Assembly: GCA_963580285.1 (NCBI GenBank)
Contig: OY757020.1
Location: 104,163,497-104,227,496 of the forward strand
Reading direction: 5' to 3'
DNA length: 64,000 bases
From: Lucinisca nassula
Lineage: Eukaryota; Mollusca; Bivalvia; Lucinida; Lucinidae
Position 1 is the first letter of the stretch. Every line of letters begins with the position of its first letter. This document shows positions 32,043-41,984 of this stretch, piece after piece. A program made the position numbers and the translations under genes. Under the pieces are notes generated by a model that did no database searches, had not been told where the DNA came from, and saw only the letters and a list, made by a program, of their open reading frames with translations.

Positions 32043-32634
32043 ACATGGCTGATACATAGAGAGCAAGTCCCATCATGATATTTGACACTACAGCCACTAT
32101 TACTGTACAATAATTGGTTTGGTCGCCATGAGGCGGGCAAACCGGGTATAATGACCAGATTGTAACTGTTCCATGGAGGGGCACGTGACGCGATCAACCA
32201 ATCAGCTTTAACGATGATGCAATACTATACTGCAATTACAGGAAACAGCCTGTCTGAATAGCGAAACAGACCGAAAAGCAAGCGTTTTAACTCCAACAAT
32301 AAATATCTTAAGGGAAATGGATACACCTGGCAGGTGTGGCAGTTAGTCTACCATTTTTGGCTTCCGATTTCGATTGGAAGCCCTTTAGATTGGATTGGTG
32401 ATACCCCAGTTTATTTCTAACCGTCTTATGGCGTAACTAGGAAAGCCCTACAGATATTTACGCAGTGAAAACGGGTTCAGAATAAACAGGAATGCAGCGC
32501 CCGTCGATGTCTATTTATAAAGCGTTTCCAGATATCTATTTATAAAGCGTTTCCAAGAAGTCAAACCAAAGAAAAAAAGTTACAGTAGGAACAGGTCCTA
32601 CTTTCAGTTTCGTCCTTTGGATGTAACCTCATAA
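32043..32634. other. Intron, no clear feature
   Basis: One small hairpin (GGCTTCCGATTTCGATTGGAAGCC, about 32360-32383) and a local 23-bp direct repeat (TCTATTTATAAAGCGTTTCCA, about 32509 and 32536). No exon recognised. Confidence 0.45.
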
Positions 32635-32840
32635 TTAACCCATAGGTGCCAAAAATATTCCACTTTTATGAGCCTGGAGTGGTCATTTTCTAAGCATAGG
32701 GATGCCATTTTTAGGTAAGTTTTACAAAAATGCATGTACGTTGAGCAAACAGTTTAGATCTTGATCAGATGCGGCGTCTGATCTGGGTCCACACTGTTTG
32801 CCAATGTCTGAAAAAGGGTCGCTAGGCATATATGGGTTAA
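32635..32840. mobile_element. Small MITE U
   Basis: TIRs TTAACCCATA...TATGGGTTAA, about 206 bp. Contains the repeat-T block CTGATCTGGGTCCACACTG. Confidence 0.7.
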
Positions 32841-33023
32841 TTCGTCAATGTACTTGATTCCAGTTGGCCTACCACGTGCAAGATGAAATTATCTTAACTG
32901 CCGTATTCGACTGCTGTGACTCGAAACTAACCCTATGGTCTGTATAACCCGTCTTCTGCATTGGGATCATTATAAAACATCAACATGTATGTGCTAAAAT
33001 CTCATGAACTAGCATTTTCAGTT

Positions 33024-33223
33024 CATTACGAAAACACGCCTATTCAAATATATACAGAATTTTGCCACCCAAATGAAAATTGCCCGATAAAAAAATTCAG
33101 ATTTGTTCATATTTCTGCTCTAAATATAGATTGTGGGTACTGCTTAGAACCGCCTCGATGACGAGGTTCTAACGACTACCCATTGTCTAGGGGTCAAGAT
33201 TAGGTAGGCGTGTTTTCGTGATG
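33024..33223. mobile_element. MITE H, right part shortened
   Basis: Ends CATTACGAAAACACGCC and GGCGTGTTTTCGTGATG. Hairpin arms TTAGAACCGCCTCG / GACGAGGTTCTAACG. Confidence 0.82.
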
Positions 33224-33229
33224 TGAGAA

Positions 33230-33440
33230 AATATTCTTTTTTTTTCTAGTCCAAATATAGATTGTCGGTGCACGGTGTTCTGAACCCCCTATAAAGGAAA
33301 TAATGTACCCCTGTACACTCAACTTTCTCTATATAAAGTTGGGTTTATAGGGTTGTTCAGTACTTATGCGGTAGCCTCAAAGTGCTTCTAGTGCCTGGTT
33401 ACCTTCGTTGTTCAGTGCACGGACTTGTTGATGTAATGCT
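33230..33440. mobile_element. MITE H2, degenerate
   Basis: AAATATAGATTGTCGGTGC, TATATAAAGTTGGGTTTATAG and CACGGACTTGTTGATGTAATG remain; the core is lost. Confidence 0.6.
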
Positions 33441-34740
33441 TTTCTTTTCTTAAGGATTTGTAAAAGAACCCCAAAAAAAAAACCGCCTACAGATTACAAA
33501 AGTTAATTCTGCCACTCGAGTCACACTTCTCTCGGAGTCTCAAACTTTTCATGGTCACTCAGAATTTCCAGGACGAGTTTACGAAGAGAATTTGACAGTT
33601 GAAATCAGTAAAAAATAGTTTTGCAGAGTCCAGTTACATGTACATGCAGATAGTCTAACTAGCCGATAACTTACTGCGTAAAAAATTCCGAGTTGTATTT
33701 CACGAAGTAGATCAATCAAGTGTGCTTGTTGTAGGGTGATCTCTATGAAAGTGATATGTCATTTTTTCTTCATTTCTATAGCAACATTATTAACCATTCT
33801 TTTATAAGCGGTGGGTGAAGAAAGAAAAAAAAAAAAAAAAACAGTTTTAAACCATGATTGCAGAACTTGTCTCGATCGTACCTCGAACTCAGGCAGAAAG
33901 AGATCTCATATCCTACCAACATGGTCAATTTTACAAACATGCCATTGTTCATCGCATGTCAAACGAGCAATTTAAAAGCTTAACATGTACATGGACAAAT
34001 TTTCCACCAGCGTAAAACCTGTGCGAGTGAGCAGCTCCCAACATTCAGCCTTCTCTGTTCATAAATGCCGATTTTTTAACCAATACAGTTAAATGCGCAC
34101 CGACGTTGCGGTTTTGCTCCTCGCCGGGTCCGTGAATATGTTTCTACGTAGATTGTCCTCCTTTCAATGGTTTAAGACGGACAGCTAACACTGAAACAGT
34201 TTCGTAAAAGCCTTACCAGAAATATCGTGCTTATTTAGAGCGACAACATCGATTCAACGTCAAGACGTGGCATCGGCTTCATGGGCATGACATGGGTTTT
34301 CACAAAGGCGACCAGCACTGGCTTAAACGAGCCTGCGAGTACGTGCAGCCTTACCACAGCCTTTGCTGCTCTCGGATATGTAGAAGAGAAGTTGCGTTTC
34401 AGTTGGCTGCGCACATGCATTTGACAAAATATATGATTATAAGGGAGGTAATACAGAAGAAATGATTAACTTTTTCAGCCCCAGAACCTGGGAAATCGAG
34501 TGAAAAACAATGTGAAAAATATTGTTTTCTTTTTTTTTTATACCAGTTGATAACTTTACTTGAAAATAAATTTGTAAACCAGCACAAATGATTGCTTGCA
34601 GGTAAACTTCAACAAATGCGGACACCGATGCTAACGCCGACGCCGGACGCCGGGGGTATGGTAATAGCTCCCCCTTACTTTTGAAAGGCGAGCAGATTTT
34701 TAACTTTACAAACTAGGGAAAGTAGAAGTAAAACAAAGAT
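33441..34740. other. Intron, no recognised gene or repeat
   Basis: Contains A-runs at 33822-33841 and T-runs at 34532-34541. No exon-like frame with splice borders found. Confidence 0.4.
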
Positions 34741-35262
34741 CAGGAATCAAGCAATTAACTTACTCCACCCATCAAAAACACCAAAGGGAAAGAAACACAA
34801 ACATGAAGCGACCAGACCATAATGGAAACCTAAACAAAGGATGGCCATAAGGACAGTTACTTTCCCACAAAATGGCCAAATGCCCATCCAAAATAAAAAG
34901 ACACAAGTGATACACACAGTGAGTAGTAACAAACAACAACATAAATAAACCGCCACAGAAGAACCGCCTTGGAACGGTCAGTGGAAAGAATTCCACTGCG
35001 GGGCTTAAATCGATTTTACGTGGCCACAATCCTCGCCCTTACTTCCGTCGCGATTTAGACAAATAATTTGTTCAGTCCGCATGAAGGCCTCCTAACTCAT
35101 CAGTGCAACATCTCCGTGAACACAAATAACCAAAGAACCACAGAGGTGAGACAACGGTGAGGACTCGACAGCAAAAAAAAAAAAAAAAACAAAAAAAAAA
35201 ACACAAAAAAAAACACTGAAATGCTGGAGCAAATGAAAACCTACAGTTAGCCTTCTTTTTAA
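34741..35262. repeat. Dispersed repeat family I, near full length
   Basis: Same sequence and order as 1-467; ends near the GGAGCAAATGAAAACC block after an A-rich run (35176-35212). Confidence 0.82.
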
Positions 35263-35576
35263 AAGGAAACTTTATTACCGTATTTCGAAACACACCTATA
35301 CAAATGCATTGTCATTTTTTGGCCAAAGGAAAAGAAATTTTAAAAAGAAACATTTGAATATTTGCCTTTTTGCTCAAAACATAGATTGCGGGGAGTCGAC
35401 AGAAACGCCTCGACGAGGCGATTCTATCGAGTACTCACATTCTAGTGTCTCAGAGCATGAATACGGAAATTAATGTATACCCCTGCAAACCTGTGCTTTA
35501 CTATATGAAAGTGAAGATTATATTTTCTTGTCCTTTGGGATCATTGATTCCATTGTGGAATTTTGAAAATATCTGA

Positions 35577-35622
35577 GGGTCACTGATGAGGCCTAATTGG
35601 CCGAAACTAGCTAGACTGGCCC
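35577..35622 (+). ncRNA. Hammerhead ribozyme, type I, copy 1 (probably inactive)
   Basis: Core CTGATGA (35583-35589), stem II GGCC-TAATT-GGCC (35590-35602), GAAAC (35603-35607), a 3-bp stem III with AGCT loop, then stem I TGGCCC (35617-35622) pairing with GGGTCA (35577-35582). The cleavage triplet position reads GAC (35614-35616) instead of GUC, losing the U that pairs with A15.1. Confidence 0.75.
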
Positions 35623-35837
35623 AGAAAATATGTACACTCCTTATTTTTCAGTTCTGTGGTGTATTCCTTGCTTCCAAAGGATAGCCCTTTTATAGAACAT
35701 ATTAAACTTCACTTCAACTGGTGTATGGGAATGTGTGGCGGCGGTAAAACGTCTCCCTGCCCTACATCATAGTGTAGATTATATTTTCTTGCCCTATGGG
35801 ATCATTGATTCCATTGTGGAATTTTGATAATATCTTA

Positions 35838-35882
35838 GGGTCACTGATGAGGCCTAATTGGCCGAAACTAGCTAGCCTGGCC
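35838..35882 (+). ncRNA. Hammerhead ribozyme, type I, copy 2 (probably inactive)
   Basis: Same elements as copy 1: CTGATGA at 35844-35850, intact 4-bp stem II, GAAAC. The cleavage triplet position reads GCC (35875-35877). Stem I pairs TGGCC with GGTCA. Confidence 0.75.
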
Positions 35883-36054
35883 AAGAAAATATGTGCACAC
35901 CATATTTTTTCAGTTCTGTGGTGTATTCCTTGCTTCCAAAGGATAACCCTTTTATAGAACATATTAAAGGGGATCACAATTCTATAGGCATGATTTCGTG
36001 ATGGAAATACAACTTTAAGGACCTTATGGTTGCTACTCTGTTGGCTCTGTCCAA

Positions 36055-36185
36055 CTGAAAAAGGGGTCTACTCTAAAAGGGGAAGAATTTGCTGCTCAAG
36101 GGGTCTACTCTAAAAGGGAAGAATTTGCTCCTAAGAAGTAAATTATTTCCTTTAAGAGTTTATCCCTTAGACATATCCAAAGAGA
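36055..36185. repeat. Repeat X, two direct units with inverted end
   Basis: GGGGTCTACTCTAAAAGGGGAAGAATTTGCT repeated twice, followed by an inverted version (TTATTTCCTTTAAGAGTTTATCCC). A compact hairpin form is at 59299-59366. Confidence 0.65.
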
Positions 36186-36369
36186 AACTACTTTTGCAGG
36201 AGTAGCCCCACCCCTTTAAGGCGTATCTATTTCCCTTATGGGGAACTTATAACATCCGCAGTCATTTTCGCAAATTTTACGTCTTGCAATGCCATTATGG
36301 AGAAAGTCCATGGGGCCATGGAAACGAAAAACAACAGATTATAACTATACTACTACTCACAAAGTGTGG

Positions 36370-36665
36370 CTGGCTGCGGTAGCTGAGTCGGATGCAGTCT
36401 GACTGGTGATAAGGAAGACTCGGGTTCGATACCTACCGGGGTCGGCAACATTCTTTCGTGGAGATTGATTATGAAATCTTTTCTATGGTCATTATCTCCC
36501 TTCCGCTGATTCAGGAAGGGCAGAGGTCAGTTTTGGGCGACAGAATGTGCACTGAACTGGTAAACCGCTTACGGATGAGCCTGCTCAGGAAAAGCGTGGA
36601 TAGGTACACTGACAGGCCCAAACATGACCCAAATCAGTATTGACTGGGCCGTTAAATAAAAAAAA
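36370..36665 (+). mobile_element. SINE B, full length
   Basis: tRNA-like head (GGTAGCTGAGTCGGATGCAG, B box GGGTTCGATACC), shared 3' module and tail TGACTGGGCCGTTAAATAAA. Confidence 0.88.
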
Positions 36666-36822
36666 ACTTGCAAAGTTTACTTCACACAGATAGGAACAGA
36701 TTTATATATTCTGAACAGCTTTCGGTATGCTATTAGCTCTAATAATACGTACATGTCAATGTTGGAAAGACAGAGAACGTTATTTTTCCTCATTTATAAA
36801 GATCGCTGGGTGTAACGGGCCT

Positions 36823-37033
36823 ACGTGGCCTAGTGGATAAGAGTGCTGACTCTTAATCATTAGGTCTCTCAACGCTGTAGGTTTGAGCATAGCTCAGGTC
36901 ACATAATGAGAAGTTCTGCAACCAAAAGATCAGGAGGTTTTCCACCGGGTACTCCAGTTTTCGCTCACCTCTGATTAACGATCGGCTTGATGTGAGTGAA
37001 ATAATCTTGAAAGGATCGTTAAACGAAACATAA
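36823..37033 (+). mobile_element. SINE C
   Basis: Head GGGCCTACGTGGCCTAGTGG with GACTCTTAATCAT (Lys-like anticodon region). Tail TCTTGAAAGGATCGTTAAACG. Confidence 0.87.
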
Positions 37034-37394
37034 AAAAGATCGCTGGGTGTGTAAAAACATGTTCATGTTTTTGCTACTAGAATTAACGTCAGTGCCAAGG
37101 TCGAACCTTCTAACTCTTCCAAATATATAAAACATTTAGGGAGCGAAACAGTCATAACGTTGATGGGTTTCTGTTCAAAAACTTCATGACTACTAAGTGA
37201 CCTGCCACCAGTTACAGACCGAGTTGTTAAATGCTTTTTTGGCACATTCGATGGGAACTATTGTATCAGATAACCACTCAATACTTGACGGTTTACTAAT
37301 CAGTTTCTTTTACAATTAAGTTGTGATCCAGAAAGATATACAAAAGGATTGCAAATTTCAGGTTTTTGCGGAGGTACCGCTCAAAGAAACTGTC

Positions 37395-37770
37395 GAGGTT
37401 TAAGATACATTCTGATTCACAGCACTTTGTCTGGGCAGGCTTAGATCTTCCTAGGCGGTTCAGCAATACTTCAAAGTTCGGTCGGTTTCAGCTCATGCAG
37501 TCAAATATATTGCCCCAAGGTCTGATCGGCCCCAGTCCATCGGGAACTGAAGAAATAGATTGGGTTGCATGGTGCTTCCACGCAGAGCTGATACCGGCCA
37601 CACTTGAGTAGTGTTAAATCGCCAAGAAGTTCTAAGCCTGTCCAGGAAAAGTGGCTCGAGTGGGACCGTTCATGCATTTCAACCATTTAGTTTCATTGGG
37701 CGACAGATTGGAAGCAATGTCTAAAAAAGACTCATACAGTGTTAACAGGGGCATTAACAACAAATGAAAT
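37395..37770. repeat. Two SINE A pieces in opposite orientation
   Basis: 37395-37500 is a reverse-strand fragment (GGGCAGGCTTAGATC...GTCGGTTTCAGCTC). 37515-37770 is a forward-strand copy (CATCGGGAACTGAAGAAATA ... GTTAACAGGGGCATTAA). Confidence 0.75.
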
Positions 37771-37937
37771 AGATAACCAAGGCCCTATAGAAGGCATGAT
37801 GACTTAGGAAAAATCTTTCTATGTACCCGTTTGAAAAACAAAAACAACAACAACAACAAAAACGGTCGTATTAAGTTATGCTTTGGTTGGTGTCCATCCG
37901 TCCGTTCGTAAACTTTTTTTTCGTTTCCGTATAACTC

Positions 37938-38221
37938 CGGCCCCGATAGCTCAGTGGTAGAGCGTCCGCTTCGGGAATGGGAGGTCGCGGGTTCGATACC
38001 CGGCCGCGCCATACCAAAGGCGTGAAAAATGGTACTAGGAGCTCCCTTGGCTGGCGCTCGCATTATCAGGGGTAGTCCTAGGAAGATAAATGAAGGCAGG
38101 TAAGTATTTGTTAGAGGATACTTTGTTTGTCGCAATAAAAGCTCTGCAGAGCTTATGTTATTTGTTTCGAATGTGCGACGTTAAATAAAGCTTCTTTATC
38201 TTTATCTTCATCTTTATCTCC
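37938..38221 (+). mobile_element. SINE F, tRNA-headed
   Basis: GGCCCCGATAGCTCAGTGGT head, B box GGGTTCGATACCC, body, then GCGACGTTAAATAAAGCTTC and a (TCTTTA)n-like tail. Confidence 0.88.
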
Positions 38222-38559
38222 TACTATACAGTTTTCATCCGATTAAGCCTAAAATGTGTATGTAGTAAGGCTAAGATGTGAAGATATGCCTTAAGTTTCG
38301 AGAATTACTGTCCACCAAATATTAACAGAGTTATGACCTTTGAAAAATTCGGTTTACATTTTCGTATGGTTAAGTTTTGTGCTATACATGTGTAAAACAT
38401 ATGTAAGTTACATTTAGTTTATACTTGCCATGGCGTTAAACAATTTACCACAGAATACTCATCACTACCCACCCCTCCTGATACTAAGGTCACAGACTTT
38501 GACATTTTATATACACGTTTTGTATTAAAAAATAGAAGTGGAGGCAATGCTCAGGAATC

Positions 38560-38950
38560 GTTACAATCAACCCACAGCTCCCATCAGAGACACCAAAGGG
38601 AAAGACACACAAACATGAAACAACAGACCCTAATGGAAACACCAACAGCGGAAAGCCAAAAGGACAGTTACTTTCCCATAAAATGGCCAAAAGGCTATCC
38701 AAAATAAAATCATATAAACGACACAAACAACCATAACAAAAACAAACCACGATAGAAAAACCGCCTTGGAACGGTCAGCGGAAACGAATTCCACTGGGGG
38801 GCTTAAATCGATTTTACGTGGCCACAATCCTCGCCCTTACTTCCGTCGCGATTTAGGCAAATAAAATTTGCTCAGTCCGCATGAAGGCCTCCAGACTTCA
38901 GACAAACCATAACAAAAATATACCGCGACAGAAGAACCGCCTTGGAACGT
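38560..38950. repeat. Dispersed repeat family I, with a partial second copy
   Basis: Main copy 38560-38890; the segment with CCATAACAAAAA and GAAGAACCGCCTTGGAACG occurs again at 38905-38950. Confidence 0.78.
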
Positions 38951-39059
38951 TTAAAGTTTATTATTTTTATTAAAAAAATGCATTAAGTGGGATAATGATA
39001 TCAGCTGGCTCAAATCAGAATGTAGACTGACAAGACCAAACCTATTGGATGCTTTTTGA

Positions 39060-39330
39060 AAGCAGCCAACTTGTTTCACACAGCGACAAGTAGTAATATA
39101 ACGTGATGTCAAAGAGTACGTTTATAATCCACGCGTCACGCCATTGTGTATACAATGACACCAACAGCGTTCGATTTAAAGATGGAAAACTATTGAAAAC
39201 GTAAATGTTAGAAGATAGAACATTTAACATAAAACTGGTGTTATTAGGAATAAATTAAACCCGAGTGCTCTATGCTAAGTGTGGGTTATCCGCCAGAGTT
39301 TACACATCAATAAAATCAACAATGAAACGT
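39060..39330. repeat. Dispersed repeat K
   Basis: AGTAATATAACGTGATGTCAAAGAG...TCACGCC...AACAGCGTTCGATTTAAAGATGG, shared with 25310-25440 and 28870-28960. Confidence 0.72.
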
Positions 39331-39621
39331 AAATGTATAATCTGAAACCCAAATGTGTTGACGATAATGCATACGGACAGATAGGCCAATCAAAACAATG
39401 CAGACCCATATCAGACGGGTAGGAGCAGTCTGATCAGGGTCTGCACTTTTTGCCATTCCGTCTGCATCTTTTGGACTGATTGCTGGATCGTGAAACAAAT
39501 TTGTCAATATTTTGGGAGAATTACTGAAAGTCCTTAATATGTCCGATTTTTTACGGTAGTTCGGCAAACTCTAAACACAGTGGTTGCCTTAGTATCAAGA
39601 TATGTCTAAGCTATACTTTAC

Positions 39622-39719
39622 CTTATACAAACAAACATCACTAGTGACCATCGAAGTCCAAGAAGTGGTTCGTATAGATAATAATATCTTAGAAAACAAA
39701 ATGACCATAACAACAAATC
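39622..39719 (-). CDS. Fatty acid desaturase exon (membrane segment)
   Basis: A 98-bp - strand exon: acceptor GGTTTCTTTCAG, donor ATAAG|GTAAAG. It reads DLLLWSFCFLRYYYLYEPLL then GLRWSLVMFVCI and two bases of an Arg codon completed by the exon at 28740. It matches the desaturase stretch between the second and third His boxes (the WS-x-x-FLRY pattern followed by PLLG). The segment is hydrophobic, as expected for the last membrane-spanning pair. The phase starts at 0 and matches the upstream exon (43923-43999). A longer upstream reading is open but lacks a fitting acceptor phase, so the short exon is preferred. Confidence 0.88.
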
Positions 39720-39898
39720 CTGAAAGAAACCATTGAAGGTTAAAACGGACGGCAACATTGGTGGTAAGGGAATGTATGACGACCATACAAAATCCATGCC
39801 CTTCATCATAGTGCATTTTCTAGTTCTTTTGAACCTTTACCGCACTCTGAGCTACAGATTGCTAGTTTTTTTCTTATTTTTTCCAAGAAATCAGGATC

Positions 39899-39948
39899 TG
39901 ACATCTCATGCAAATTGTCTCCTTTGGGACAATTTGCATGAAATGTCA
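39899..39948. repeat. Strong small hairpin
   Basis: CATGCAAATTGTC / GACAATTTGCATG (13 bp) with an 8-base loop, extended by TGACA/TGTCA after a small mismatch. Lies about 180 bp upstream (gene orientation) of the desaturase exon. Confidence 0.85.
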
Positions 39949-39999
39949 AAATTTTGTTTAAAAGGAAAAATATGAAAAAAAATTCAAAATGTCGTCTGC

Positions 40000-41460
40000 T
40001 GAAAAATACCCAGCATGCAGAGCGATAATCGTTAATTCCATGGTAGGATAGTTAAAACCAAAGATGCCCTAATTGATCGAAACTAGACAAAAAAATTGTA
40101 GATGAGTATTTCGTGTTTCATTTGTGGAACATATTTACAAAAAATGAAGATATGAAAAGTTAGCCGTGATAAGAAAAAATAATTGTTTCTTTGAACACAC
40201 AGCATTCTTGTCAGAATCATCTCACTAAAACGGTACATGTAGCATCATGTTAGCTAGCTAATGTCATACAATGTCACTTTTTGCATTGGTTTAAACAATA
40301 GTTTATTAAGCATATCAATATGTACAACACAAACATACACAAATGACACAAAGGATCAAATAACCGAGTTAAATGGGTTGTAACAGTCATTCAAAAGAGC
40401 GTCATTAGATTCAGTAAATAATTTTCAATTTTGCCACACCAAACATTTGTTTCTGACGATTGACGAACTGACATATAAAGCTCCACATGGATTTGACGCA
40501 ATAAATTGCACGATTAAGGAAGAAAAACCACTGATCTGTAGTTTTGTATAAACAAGTTCATATATGATTAGCTTAATCATAGCTTATTTGAAATCTTCTC
40601 CTATTTTTGCATTGTTATTGAGTATACAAAATCTAATATGTAAATGATGCTGTGGCGGCTAGCTATAGAATAATATTTTAGACAGAGCCATTACCTACTG
40701 CTCCTTACTCAGTAAAATGCCATGATGATGGCTTATATGTACTTTGGGCCCGATAAGAGAAGACATCTCATATAATAAATCAAAGCGCCACAGGCACTGA
40801 ACTGACAGATTCTATAAGAAAATCATAACACTGTGAAAACTTACAGAAAACCTTTCTAAAAAGATCTTAAAATTTAGAAAGGTAGGTCTGCAAATTCCAA
40901 CATATGATACGTTTGCAGATGTCTATAGACCGGTGGTATATGAAACGCCATTCGATGTTTCAATTTTTTTAAAGAAGCTATTTACGTTTTTAAAATCCAA
41001 GTTTTAACAATGCTACTGTCCATAAGTAACAGTTTATGTCTGGTCGGTTGTGGATACCTCACCCAAAAGATACTCTATGGGAAATAGATCGGAGGAGAAA
41101 GGTTGGCTAGTCGAGTACATGAATTCCATTGGCTTGAAGACATTTTTGAGTAAGAACAGCACTATGAGGCCGTAAACAAATAAATGGAACCATGTCAAGC
41201 CGAAGTACTTGATTGATGTAACGTCTCGCTGTTCAGTTCACGTCTCAGCCATGATATTGAATGTTCTTAATGACACTTAGCTGCGTTCGCTAACTACATG
41301 CAATAGCTCGCCACATAGTGACGCTTATTTCACCCGATATGTCATGCTCTATTACACACGCGTCGCCTCGGCATACCTTACACCTATACGTTGAAACACC
41401 CGGAAACGACAATCGGCGTTATTCACGCTGAAGTGGGATTTGTCACTGAAACGCATATGT
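40000..41460. other. Intron, no recognised repeat
   Basis: AT-rich sequence between desaturase exons. I scanned the - strand for the missing exon phases and found none; no repeat family from this window occurs here. Confidence 0.45.
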
Positions 41461-41461
41461 C

Positions 41462-41555
41462 AGTCATGTTTGTGTTTCTTTCCCTTTGGTGTCTCTGATG
41501 GGAGCTGTGGGTTAATTGTATCGATTCCTGATCATTGCCTCAACTTCTATTTTTA
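41462..41555. repeat. Dispersed repeat family I, end fragment
   Basis: CATGTTTGTGTTTCTTTCCC...TCTGATGGGAGCTGTGGG...CCTGATCATTGCC. Confidence 0.75.
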
Positions 41556-41564
41556 AACCAGTTT

Positions 41565-41945
41565 GATCTAGTGGCCTTGTTCTTTACCCAGCATGACCTA
41601 TATACGAACTTGACCAAGGTATCATCAACACAATTATTCTGCTAAAGCTTCATGAAGATGAAGTAAAACTGAGGTCTAAAGAAGGTGAAAAAGGTTTTTA
41701 CACAATTTGACTTACTGACCCATTTTTTTAATTCGTAATGATCAAAGTTCGAACTTGAGCAAGATATCATCAGGACAAATAATCTGATAAAGTTTCATGA
41801 AGATCGAAGCAAAACTGCGGCCTCTAGGAGATGAACAAGGTAATTGTTGACAACAGACAAAGCAAATTTAACGGACGACGCACATAGGACAGACACAGGG
41901 TGATCACAATAGCTAATCGTGAGCACTTCGTTCATCCCCAAACTT
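41565..41945. repeat. Pearl-like tandem fragment
   Basis: Two units sharing CGAACTTGA-CAAG-TATCATC and GCATGACC-like blocks. Then AACGGACGACGCACATAGGACAGACACAGGGTG and the hairpin-like ATCACAATAGC end, resembling the 62-64 kb array. Confidence 0.6.
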
Positions 41946-41984
41946 ACTTATTTTTTAGTATCAGGAAAATCCTATCAAAACGAA

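Larger units (their letters stand above)
35513..35970 (+). mobile_element. Retrozyme-like tandem dimer W (261-bp period)
   Basis: Two copies of the same unit (each beginning GATTATATTTTCTTG) in direct tandem; the ribozyme cores are 261 bp apart (35583, 35844). Shared blocks: GGGATCATTGATTCCATTGT and GTGGTGTATTCCTTGCTTCC. The second unit ends at AACATATTAAA. No coding frame. Small tandem units with hammerheads are typical of metazoan retrozymes and of the repeats of Penelope-like elements. Confidence 0.75.
35278..36003. mobile_element. MITE H interrupted by the ribozyme-bearing dimer
   Basis: Left end TATTTCGAAACACACCTATAC, core at 35385-35440 (GTCGACAGAAACGCCTCGACG / CGAGGCGATTCTATCGAGT). 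Right end GGCATGATTTCGTGATG at 35988-36003. Confidence 0.82.

Noticed and set aside
34772..35029. Open - strand frame with hydrophobic peptide, similar to one at 38630-38827
   Set aside because: Both come from dispersed repeat I; stops differ among copies and no protein family is recognised.
39720..39819. Longer - strand reading of the desaturase exon back to 39819
   Set aside because: No AG in the extension gives the phase required by the upstream exons. The acceptor at 39720-39721 does, and the 77-bp exon at 43923 supplies the missing residues.
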